Part shown: positions 1 through 6,107 of the stretch, one piece after another
Numbering within the stretch: the first letter of the stretch is position 1
Layout: the number at the start of each line of letters is the position of its first letter
Assembly: GCA_964408185.1 (NCBI GenBank)
Contig: CAYOYK010000038.1
Coordinates: 1 to 23,364, forward strand
Reading direction: 5' to 3'
DNA length: 23,364 nt
From: CAYOYK01 sp964408185
GTDB lineage: Bacteria > Bacillota > Clostridia > Christensenellales > Aristaeellaceae
Notes under the pieces: generated by a model
What the model saw: only the letters and a program-made list of their open reading frames with translations
Database searches by the model: none
Told to the model about the DNA's origin: nothing
Program-made: the position numbers and the translations under genes

Positions 1-205
1 CCAATCGAGGGCCCCGCAGGGCCACCATGCCTGCATGCCGTCCCTGACACAGGAACAAGTCAACAAGCGCGGGGCAGCAGTTCGGCCAACCCCGGCACCG
101 CAGGCGTGCAAACAGCCTAAGCCAAGCCCTCTGGGCGATCGCTTGTAGCACAAGATGGGCGTGCTGGCCCATCGATCGGCCTCAATCACGCTGTTTCTTT
201 TGGTT

Positions 206-233
206 ACTTTTCTTTTCAGCTGAAAAGAAAAGT
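206..233. repeat. Perfect 28-bp palindrome
   Basis: The sequence reads identically on both strands over 28 bases, centred on CAGCTG, with A/G-rich and T/C-rich arms (half-site ACTTTTCTTTTCAG). Outside it, 203-204 pairs with 235-236, with a G-T wobble at 205/234. It lies just beyond the GC-rich hairpin row that follows the GH20 gene. A terminator, a protein-binding palindrome or the end of a small repeat element are all possible; neither strand has a good T-run after the stem. Confidence 0.75.
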
Positions 234-240
234 GACGAAC

Positions 241-360
241 CCCATCCCGCAGGGTGGGGCACCGTACCCGCGCCCGCAGGCGCGAAACCCCCGCGCCCGC
301 AGGCGCGGCCCCCCTTGGCGCGCCGCGCAGGCCGAAGCGCACGCGGCCCGCAGGCCGCCC
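241..360. repeat. Row of hairpins sharing a CCCGCAGG core
   Basis: Four successive short inverted repeats each carry CCCGCAGG at the apex: about 240-260 (CCCCATCCC arm, with one bulge), 270-285, 292-309 (GCGCC/GGCGC arms) and 345-360 (GCGGCC/GGCCGC arms). A fifth with the same core is at 10-23. The arms differ while the apex stays the same, so this is not a simple tandem duplication. Function is unknown; candidates are a dispersed repeat family, RNA stabilisation or a termination zone. Confidence 0.5.
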
Positions 361-420
361 CCTGTCGCGCGCCCGCGCATGCCCGCGCACGCGCCCCCCT
401 CTTGGGGTGGGAACCCCAAC

Positions 421-1452
421 CTACTTGCGAAAGCTCTTCCCTTTGGGCACCACCGCGGCAATCACCTCGCCCACGCCGCTTGCGCCCGCCTCGCCGCGAA
501 TCCCCGCAAGGATGCCGTCCGCCACCGCGTCGTCCATGGCCGTCCAGCTGGTGCAAAGCAGTCCGCCCAGCTTGCCCGGCCAGCCGAAGTGCTTGCCAAG
601 GTAGATGTCCTCCAGCGCATGCAGCCAAAAGTGCTGCGCGTTGGCGGCAATGTGGAAGAACGACGGCACCACAAAGAACCCGGCCTTCATAAACTGCTCG
701 ATGGAGGGGTAGCCGTGGCTGTGCTGATCGTAATGCCAATCGTTGATGATGATATCGCGCGGCACAAGCTCCTCCATGTCAAACGCGGGATAGGTGCCAA
801 AGCGATCGGCCTCCCACATGGAGTAGCCCAGCTCCTTGGCGTTGAGCAGGCGGTCGCCCCAGATCATCATGTCGAGGCCCTTTTCCTTCAGGTGATCGTA
901 GAGCCTGCGCACGGTGCGGGCATAAAGCAGCGCGGGATCCTGCCCCTTGCAGCGCGGGCACTCGGCCACCTCAAACAGCTCGTCCATGCCGCAATGGAAC
1001 GCGTCGGCCTCGCACGCCTCGGCCATGTCGTCGATCATGGGAAGGATGTACTGCCAGACGTCCTCGTTGGAGGCGCACCAGCTATGCAGCATAAAGTCCG
1101 GCCATTCCGCGTCCACATGCACGTCCGGGGTCTCCAGCAGCTCCGGGTGCGCCACGAACAGCGGATAGGGCTTGGCGTAGCGCACGCTCTGATGGCTGAG
1201 GCAGGGCAGCAGCGGCACGACGCGGATGCCGCGCGCGTGGCAGGCCCGCGCGATGCGCCGCAGGTCGTCGCAGGTCACGGTTCCCGTGGCGTACTCCGGG
1301 AAACAGCGGAACGCGTACCGGGCCTCCAGCACCAGCGTGTTGAAGCCCATCGGCGCAAGCCCTTCCTCGATGAGCCGGAGCAGCGCGTCCACGCCCTCGT
1401 GCTTGGCCAGAATGGTATGGAACCCCACAAAGGGCACGTTGCGGTCAAACAA
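421..1452 (-). CDS. GH20-like glycoside hydrolase (beta-N-acetylhexosaminidase-type barrel), cytoplasmic
   Basis: This is a single TIM-barrel enzyme of about 343 residues that resembles the GH20 catalytic domain. The key site is HCGMDE near residues 153-158, matching the family's H-x-G-x-D-E, where the Asp-Glu pair supports substrate-assisted catalysis on N-acetyl sugars. An aromatic segment TSWTAMDD near 301-308 fits the end of the sugar pocket. No signal peptide and no N-terminal GH20b domain are present, so it is a minimal, intracellular form and probably acts on imported fragments. The start is taken as TTG at 1452, eight bases after an AGGGGG ribosome site; an in-frame TTG at 1458 is only two bases from it. 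It has its own candidate promoter. The fold and family are fairly sure; the natural substrate is not known. Confidence 0.72.
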   Translation of the reverse strand: MFDRNVPFVGFHTILAKHEGVDALLRLIEEGLAPMGFNTLVLEARYAFRCFPEYATGTVTCDDLRRIARACHARGIRVVPLLPCLSHQSVRYAKPYPLFVAHPELLETPDVHVDAEWPDFMLHSWCASNEDVWQYILPMIDDMAEACEADAFHCGMDELFEVAECPRCKGQDPALLYARTVRRLYDHLKEKGLDMMIWGDRLLNAKELGYSMWEADRFGTYPAFDMEELVPRDIIINDWHYDQHSHGYPSIEQFMKAGFFVVPSFFHIAANAQHFWLHALEDIYLGKHFGWPGKLGGLLCTSWTAMDDAVADGILAGIRGEAGASGVGEVIAAVVPKGKSFRK

Positions 1453-1499
1453 TGACAAAACCCCCTTCTCGTATGAAAATGCGCACGATCTGTGCTTTC

Positions 1500-1529
1500 A
1501 TTCTCGCACGGGAAGGGGGTGATTGTCAA
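1500..1529 (-). promoter_or_regulatory. Candidate promoter for the GH20-like gene
   Basis: On the minus strand, TTGACA (1529-1524) is followed after 18 bases by GAGAAT (1505-1500). The -35 is perfect; the -10 matches four of six positions. It points to the GH20-like start about 45 bases downstream and suggests this gene can be expressed apart from the nrdG operon upstream. Confidence 0.5.
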
Positions 1530-1570
1530 GGCAAACAAGTCCGTTCGCCCTCGATGGGCAGGGCGCCGCG

Positions 1571-2086
1571 TCACCACTCCGGCGGCGCGTACAGCGTCAG
1601 CACGCCCGACGCGCGGGTCTTGGCAAGATCGATCAGGCGCTGGTTCCTGCTGCCGCAATAAAGCAGCTCCAGCGAGCGCTGCGCCAGCACAAACGGGCCG
1701 TCCACCAGCACGTCGGTCTGGGCCAGCAGCGCGTCGATATCGGGGTCGTGCCTGTCCAGCAGCTGCTCGTAGAGGTAGCCCGTAAACGTCCACACATTCA
1801 GGCCGAGGGCGTGGGCGCGGCGGGCCAGCTCCGCGCAGGGGCCGGGCTGCTCCATGGGGTCGCCGCCGGTGAGCGTGATCCCGTCCAGCAGCGGGTTGCC
1901 GGTAAACTTGGCGGTCACCTCGTCCAGCGTCATCAGCCTGCCGCCGGCGGGATCGTGGCTCTGCGGGTTGTGGCAGCCCTCGCAATGGTGCGGGCAGCCC
2001 TGCGTAAAGATCGCCGCGCGGTAGCCCGGCCCGTCCACGATGGAATCGGTCTCAATGCCAAAGATGCGGATGGTTTCATCAGCCAT
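1571..2086 (-). CDS. nrdG: Anaerobic ribonucleoside-triphosphate reductase activating protein
   Basis: This is a radical-SAM activase that installs the glycyl radical on NrdD, the oxygen-sensitive ribonucleotide reductase used for DNA precursor synthesis in anaerobes. The cluster-binding motif C-x3-C-x2-C is at residues 31-38 (CPHHCEGC), and a GGDPME segment near 75-80 fits the SAM-binding loop. The length of 171 residues is typical of small NrdG proteins. A weak ribosome site (AAGAAGG) precedes the ATG. It begins 25 bases after feoB, so it is probably the last gene of the glycosyltransferase-feoA-feoB-nrdG transcript. That is a sensible pairing, since NrdG needs an iron-sulfur cluster. No nrdD is present in the window. 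Confidence 0.9.
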   Translation of the reverse strand: MADETIRIFGIETDSIVDGPGYRAAIFTQGCPHHCEGCHNPQSHDPAGGRLMTLDEVTAKFTGNPLLDGITLTGGDPMEQPGPCAELARRAHALGLNVWTFTGYLYEQLLDRHDPDIDALLAQTDVLVDGPFVLAQRSLELLYCGSRNQRLIDLAKTRASGVLTLYAPPEW

Positions 2087-2111
2087 GGGAACGCCTTCTT
2101 TCGAGTTTTGG

Positions 2112-4367
2112 TCATGCCCAGCCGAGCAGGAGCCCGGCCTGATACAGCAGCGTACACAGCGTCCACGCCAGCAGGGTGTGCGCCAGCGCGACGGCGGCGG
2201 CCCAGCGCGCGCCGCCCAGCTCCCGGCGGATGGCGGCCAGCGCGGCGGCGCAGGGCGGATAGAGCAGTGTGAACGCCATAAAGCAGGCCGCGCTCAGCGG
2301 CGATGGGAACGCCGCCCCTTGGCCGGAGGCCGAGAGCACCGCGAGCGCGCCGGGGATGTTCTCCTTGGCCAGCAGCCCCATGAGCAGCGCCGCCACGGCG
2401 CGCGCGTCGCCGATCCCGGCGGGGCGCAGCAGCGGCGCGAGCGCTCCGGCCAGCAGGCCGAGCAGGCTGCCCTCCAGCCCCGTCGCGGGGGCGAGCGCGG
2501 GCGTGTACGCCCGCAGAAACCATACGGCCAGCGACGCGAGCAGCACCACCGTCAGCGCCCTGCGGATAAAATCCCGCATGCGCTCGCCCACCTGCCGCAG
2601 CACGCCCAGCAGCGTGGGCGCGCGATACTCCGGCAGCTCCAGCAGAAAGGGCTCGTCGCCGCCATGCAGGGGCGTATGCCGCGCGGCGCGGCCCGCCAGC
2701 GCCGCCAGCAGCACCCCCAGCGCGTACACGCCGCCCGCGACGGCCTCCGCGTGACCGGGCCAGACCGTTCCGGCCAGCAGCGCGTAGAGCGGCGCCTTGG
2801 CCCCGCAGCTCATCAGCGGCGTCAGCAGCACCGTCAGCCGCCGGTCCCTCGGCGAGGCGAGGCAGCGGGCGTTCATCACGGCGGGCACGGTGCAGCCGAA
2901 ACCCAGCAGCAGCGGGATAAACGCGCGTCCGTTCAGGCCGAGCCAGCGCAGGGGCTTATCCATCAAAAACGCGGCGCGGGCCATATAGCCGCTGTCCTCC
3001 AGCAGGGCCAGCAGCGTGAACAGCAGCGCGAGCGTGGGCAGGAACGCCAGCACGCCGCTCACGCCCCGGTACGCGCCGTCCAGCAGCAGCCCGCGCACCC
3101 ACGGCGACGCGCCCCCGCGCAGCAGCCCCGCCGCCAGCAAAGCGCGGCCGTTTTCCAGCCAGCCGCCCAGCGCAGCCGATACCCTCGCGCCCAGCGGGCC
3201 GAAGGCCAAGTGGAACACCAGCCACAGCGCCAGCGCCAGCAGCGGAAGCGCCCAGAAGCGGTGCAGCAGGACGCGGTCAATGCGCTCGCTGCGCCCGGCT
3301 CGCCGCGACGCGCCCCTATGCAGGCACGCGCAAAGGATGGTCTCCACGCGGGCGTACCGCTCGCGGATGGCCGCCGGGGCGCAGTCCGGCCCTTGCGCGG
3401 CACGCGCCGCGCCGCCCCACGGGGCGGGAGCTGCGCTCGCGGAGGGGGGCATTTCGCCCGACGGGGCGGTACCCGCGCTTACGGAGGATGCCATAGCGTC
3501 CGACGTGATGGAACCCGCGCTTGCGGAGGGAGCCATAGCGCCCGCCGGGGCGGTACTTGCGCTTGCGGAGGGCTTCCCAACTATGCTCGCGTTGGACGGC
3601 TGATGCGAGGGCTTTTCGGTTGGGGCGTGGGAATATGCCCGCCCCTCGGCAGCACCCGCGGAGAACGCGCGCCCTTGCGCGGCACGCGCCGCGCCGCTTG
3701 ATGGGGCGGGAGCAGCGCTTGCGGAGGGAGCCATAGCGCCCGACGGGGCGGTACCCGCGCTCGCGGAGGGAGCCATAGTGCCCGCCGGGGCGGTACCCGC
3801 GCTTGCGGAGGAAGCCATAGCGCCTGCCGCAGCGGTACCCGCGCTCGCGGAGGGAGCGTGCGCATGCGCCGCCCTGTTCTCCGCCGCGCGCTTCGCCGCG
3901 CGAATCAGCGCGTCCAGCCCCGCGCCTGTGCGCGCGCTGATGGGCACGATCGGCGCGCCGATCAGCCGCGAGAGCGCGGGCAGATCGTATCGGTCGCCAC
4001 GGCGGGCGGACTCGTCCATCAGGTTGAGGGCCAGCACGATGGGGCGGCCAAGCTCCAGCAGCTCCAGCGCGAGGTACAGGCCGCGCTCCGGCGCGGTAGC
4101 ATCCACAACGGCCACGAGCGCGTCCGCCCGCCCGGAGAGCAGAAAGTCGCGCGCCGCCGCTTCCTCGGCGGAGCGAGGCGCGAGCGAGTACGCGCCGGGC
4201 AGATCGGCAACGGCAATATCCGCGAAGGGGGCGGGCATTTCGCCCAGCCGACACGTCACGGTCACGCCGGGCCAGTTGCCCGCGGGCTGCTCCGCGCCCG
4301 TCAGGCGGCCGAACAGCGTGGACTTGCCGCAGTTGGGCGGGCCCGCCAGCGCCAGCAGCAGGCTCAA
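2112..4367 (-). CDS. feoB: Ferrous iron transporter FeoB with a repeat-rich linker
   Basis: FeoB imports Fe(II) through the cytoplasmic membrane using an N-terminal GTPase domain. The GTPase motifs are visible: GPPNCGKST (9-17), NWPGVTV (31-37), DLPG (55-58), NLMD (115-118) and SAR (144-146). The membrane part starts near residue 365 and holds the two Gate-type segments GFGCTVPAVMNAR (489-501) and CGAKAPLY (521-528), plus LLAKENIPGAL. The protein is 751 residues, near the family's usual size, but about 165 residues (165-333) are a low-complexity repeat linker where the helical GDI region is expected. The start is TTG at 4367: AAGGAGG lies six bases upstream, and the codon overlaps the feoA stop as TTGA. 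The longer in-frame extension upstream only shadows feoA. Function is fairly sure; the effect of the linker is unknown. Confidence 0.9.
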   Translation of the reverse strand: MSLLLALAGPPNCGKSTLFGRLTGAEQPAGNWPGVTVTCRLGEMPAPFADIAVADLPGAYSLAPRSAEEAAARDFLLSGRADALVAVVDATAPERGLYLALELLELGRPIVLALNLMDESARRGDRYDLPALSRLIGAPIVPISARTGAGLDALIRAAKRAAENRAAHAHAPSASAGTAAAGAMASSASAGTAPAGTMAPSASAGTAPSGAMAPSASAAPAPSSGAARAAQGRAFSAGAAEGRAYSHAPTEKPSHQPSNASIVGKPSASASTAPAGAMAPSASAGSITSDAMASSVSAGTAPSGEMPPSASAAPAPWGGAARAAQGPDCAPAAIRERYARVETILCACLHRGASRRAGRSERIDRVLLHRFWALPLLALALWLVFHLAFGPLGARVSAALGGWLENGRALLAAGLLRGGASPWVRGLLLDGAYRGVSGVLAFLPTLALLFTLLALLEDSGYMARAAFLMDKPLRWLGLNGRAFIPLLLGFGCTVPAVMNARCLASPRDRRLTVLLTPLMSCGAKAPLYALLAGTVWPGHAEAVAGGVYALGVLLAALAGRAARHTPLHGGDEPFLLELPEYRAPTLLGVLRQVGERMRDFIRRALTVVLLASLAVWFLRAYTPALAPATGLEGSLLGLLAGALAPLLRPAGIGDARAVAALLMGLLAKENIPGALAVLSASGQGAAFPSPLSAACFMAFTLLYPPCAAALAAIRRELGGARWAAAVALAHTLLAWTLCTLLYQAGLLLGWA
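3390..3572 (-). repeat. FeoB linker repeat block 2 (14-residue units)
   Basis: This is the second copy of a two-level repeat inside feoB (residues about 266-326). It holds four 42-bp units encoding variants of MAPSASAGTAPSGA, followed by an APAPxxGAARAAQG cap. Its units are more diverged than those of block 1 (for example MAPSASAGSITSDA, MASSVSAGTAPSGE). The 42-bp period keeps the reading frame, so gain or loss of units would not break FeoB. Confidence 0.85.
3672..3857 (-). repeat. FeoB linker repeat block 1 (14-residue units)
   Basis: This is the first copy of the two-level repeat (residues about 171-232). It holds four 42-bp units with consensus MAPSASAGTAPSGA and ends in the APAPSSGAARAAQG cap. 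Roughly 100 bp (about 33 residues) of non-repeated spacer, containing KPSHQPSNAS, separates it from block 2. Block 1 plus cap is the same layout as block 2, implying a block duplication on top of unit duplications. Confidence 0.85.
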
Positions 4368-4615
4368 ACGCGCCCTCCTTCGGGCGGCGCGAGGGCAACG
4401 TGCGACGCGTCCGCCCGTCGCAGCGCCAGCGTGCAGCCGCGCGCCCGCACCAGCAGCGGGTCGCCAAACGGCGCGGCCCGCAGCATCGCGGCGCGCGTGC
4501 CGGGGATCAGCCCCAGCTCCAGCAGGCGGCGGCACAGCTCGCCCTCGCCCGTCAGCTCCGCCACAAGCGCCTCTTGGCCCGGTTTGAGATCTGCCAGCGT
4601 CCTTGGAGCAGTCAC
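4364..4615 (-). CDS. feoA: FeoA, SH3-like partner of FeoB
   Basis: This small cytosolic protein of about 83 residues has the FeoA SH3-like fold and is thought to help FeoB in Fe(II) uptake. Recognisable segments are the opening TLADLKPGQEALVAEL, the central RRLLELGLIPGT and the late DPLLVRARGCTLALRR, the usual order in FeoA. The start is set at GTG 4615, seven bases after a GGGAGG ribosome site; an in-frame ATG at 4630 has no ribosome site. The stop overlaps the feoB TTG, so translation of the two is probably coupled. The ribosome site is enclosed in a strong hairpin. Confidence 0.85.
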   Translation of the reverse strand: MTAPRTLADLKPGQEALVAELTGEGELCRRLLELGLIPGTRAAMLRAAPFGDPLLVRARGCTLALRRADASHVALAPPEGGRV

Positions 4616-4623
4616 GGCGCGCC

Positions 4624-4655
4624 CTCCCATCCGGCGGGTCGGCCCGCCATGGGAG
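4624..4655 (-). promoter_or_regulatory. Hairpin covering the feoA ribosome binding site
   Basis: On the minus strand CTCCCAT then GGCGGG pair with CCCGCC and ATGGGAG, giving a 7-bp plus 6-bp stem with a two-base GG bulge and a CCGA loop. The 3' arm contains the GGGAG of the feoA Shine-Dalgarno. No T-run follows, so this is more likely a translational control or coupling element than a terminator. It sits between the glycosyltransferase stop (4677) and the feoA start (4615). Confidence 0.55.
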
Positions 4656-4676
4656 AATATGCGCCGCGCCGCGCAA

Positions 4677-5954
4677 TCAGTCCGGGGAATCCGGCGGCGC
4701 GTCTGTATTGCGCCATTGGGCGACCTCGCGCTCTATCAGCTCCGCCGCCACCCCCACGCCGTTTTCCAGCCGCAGGCGCGAGGCGAGTTCGGCCGCCGCC
4801 ACGCGGTAGCTGGGCACGGAGACAAGGTCGCGCAGAGCCCGCGTCAGCTTGCCCACGGTCAGGCGCTCGCGCGGGATGGGCATGGGGCCCAGCCCCAGCA
4901 TGCGCACGCGCATCGCCCAAAAGGTTTGATCGCCGCCAAAGGGGATGACCAGCGTGGGCAGCTCGGCCAGCAGACCCGCCACCGTGGTGCCGGAGCCGCC
5001 GTGATGCACCACCGCCGCCACCTGCCGGAACAGCCACGTATGCGGCACAAAGCCCGTGACGTATACGTTCTCCTGCGCGGGAATCTCCACGCCGCCCCAC
5101 CCCGCGCTGAGGATCGCCCGCACGCCCGCGCGGCGGATGGCCTCCAGCACGACGGACAGCGTTTGGCTCATGTCCCCGCTGAGCATTGAGCCGAAGCCGA
5201 CGTAGATGGGCTTCTCGCCCGCCGCGAGGAACGCGGCCAAGCCGGGCTCCGGCGTAAAATCGGGGAGGGAATCATCCAGCCAGAAGCCCGTCATGTGGAT
5301 GTTCGCGCCCCACTCGCGGGGCCGGGGCAGCAGCAGCGGGCTCATGGCGTAGAGCACGGGCACGGTATGGCCGTTCACCACGTAGCGCGGGTGCGCGGTC
5401 GGGCGGTGCCGTCTCATGCCCTGCTCCTGCCACCAGCCCCGGAGGTAAAGCGTCTCCAGCGTGCTGATGAGCAGGTACCCCAGCCGATAGCTGGCCAAGT
5501 TCCATGCGCGGCCCCACCGCTGGCCCGGCGCGGAGGCGATGGGCGTAACGGCGTTTGCGTCCATGGGGTAGTAATGCGTCTGGATGAACGGCACGTTCAT
5601 TTTTTCGGCGATGGATTGCGGAATGCCGCCAAAGTAGGTGCTTACAATCACGTCCGCGCCCTCGCAGGCGGCGGTCATATCCCGCAAAAACGGGCGGATA
5701 ATGGCCTTGAGCGTAACGCGCACCTCGCGCAGAAAGCTGACGCCCGGCAGGCCGGATTTCATCACGTTGCCCATAAAGGTGTGCGCGTCCGCGCACAGCG
5801 GCATAAAGCGGAAGCCCTCCGCCTCGATGGTCTGCCGAAAGTCCGCGAAGGCGCAAACGGTGACCTGATGCCCGCGGCGTTGCAGCTCGTGCCCCAAGCA
5901 CATATGCGGCCTCACATCGCCCGTGGAGCCGATGGCAATCAGCGTAAAGCGCAT
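4677..5954 (-). CDS. GT1-type glycosyltransferase (UGT/sterol or macrolide glucosyltransferase-like)
   Basis: This is a two-domain GT-B enzyme of 425 residues that transfers a sugar from a nucleotide donor to a small acceptor such as a lipid, sterol-like compound or natural product. The N-terminal half opens with MRFTLIAIGSTGDVRPHMCL, typical of this family. The C-terminal half carries GFVPHTWLF (301-309), HHGGSGTT (317-324) and PFGGDQTFWA (338-347), the donor-binding signature of UGT-type enzymes. There is no signal peptide. The start is the ATG at 5954 after AAGGAGG; a longer in-frame extension has no ribosome site and runs into the promoter. It is the first gene of a probable operon with feoA, feoB and nrdG. 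The acceptor cannot be told from sequence. Confidence 0.8.
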   Translation of the reverse strand: MRFTLIAIGSTGDVRPHMCLGHELQRRGHQVTVCAFADFRQTIEAEGFRFMPLCADAHTFMGNVMKSGLPGVSFLREVRVTLKAIIRPFLRDMTAACEGADVIVSTYFGGIPQSIAEKMNVPFIQTHYYPMDANAVTPIASAPGQRWGRAWNLASYRLGYLLISTLETLYLRGWWQEQGMRRHRPTAHPRYVVNGHTVPVLYAMSPLLLPRPREWGANIHMTGFWLDDSLPDFTPEPGLAAFLAAGEKPIYVGFGSMLSGDMSQTLSVVLEAIRRAGVRAILSAGWGGVEIPAQENVYVTGFVPHTWLFRQVAAVVHHGGSGTTVAGLLAELPTLVIPFGGDQTFWAMRVRMLGLGPMPIPRERLTVGKLTRALRDLVSVPSYRVAAAELASRLRLENGVGVAAELIEREVAQWRNTDAPPDSPD

Positions 5955-5990
5955 CGGAGGCCCTCCTTCCTTTGGGGAATGATCGGTATC

Positions 5991-6019
5991 AGTATAGCGC
6001 AAAACGGAGGGCTTGGCAA
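5991..6019 (-). promoter_or_regulatory. Promoter for the glycosyltransferase-feoAB-nrdG operon
   Basis: On the minus strand, TTGCCA (6019-6014) and TATACT (5996-5991) are separated by 17 bases, each matching the SigA consensus at five of six positions. It lies about 35 bases upstream of the glycosyltransferase start. I saw no convincing Fur-type palindrome over it. Confidence 0.7.
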
Positions 6020-6037
6020 CGGCGGCGGAATGCCAAT

Positions 6038-6069
6038 AAAGCCCCGCGCGATCGCTCGCGCGGGGCTTT
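6038..6069 (-). terminator. Terminator after the papain-like protease gene
   Basis: A perfect 13-bp GC-rich stem (AAAGCCCCGCGCG and its complement) with a six-base loop lies about 40 bases after the protease stop. The trailing T-run on the minus strand is short (TTTATT), so termination may be incomplete. The A-rich foot on the other side would let it work from both directions. Confidence 0.65.
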
Positions 6070-6107
6070 GAGGGTGCTTCTTCACTCAAGGGCGGGGATG
6101 GCCGCGT

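Larger units (their letters stand above)
1..420. other. Gene-free left end rich in hairpins
   Basis: No reading frame here looks like a known protein; the long frames are Arg, Pro and Ala rich, as expected from GC-rich non-coding DNA. What is visible is structure: a hairpin at 10-23, another with 7-bp arms at 154-173, a perfect 28-bp palindrome at 206-233, a row of hairpins between 241 and 360, and a 6-bp-stem hairpin at 402-419 directly after the GH20 stop codon. The region lies downstream of the GH20 gene in its reading direction, so some of these may act in termination, but none has a good T-run. It may also be a dispersed intergenic repeat. Confidence 0.6.

Noticed and set aside
232..1455. 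Long plus-strand open frame opposite the GH20-like gene
   Set aside because: It is a mirror of a real gene in GC-rich DNA, with His, Arg and Ala rich content and no family features; the minus-strand frame carries clear catalytic motifs.
3390..3857. CRISPR array suspected from the regular repeats
   Set aside because: The units are directly adjacent 42-bp coding repeats without unique spacers, and they encode a protein linker in frame.
4368..4676. N-terminal extension of FeoB in frame upstream of 4367
   Set aside because: It overlaps feoA completely, has no ribosome site, and the TTG at 4367 has an ideal one.
2040..5189. Long plus-strand open frames across feoB, feoA and the glycosyltransferase
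   Set aside because: They are Arg, Gln and Ala rich shadows of the minus-strand genes. The 42-bp repeat of feoB, a multiple of three, keeps several frames open.
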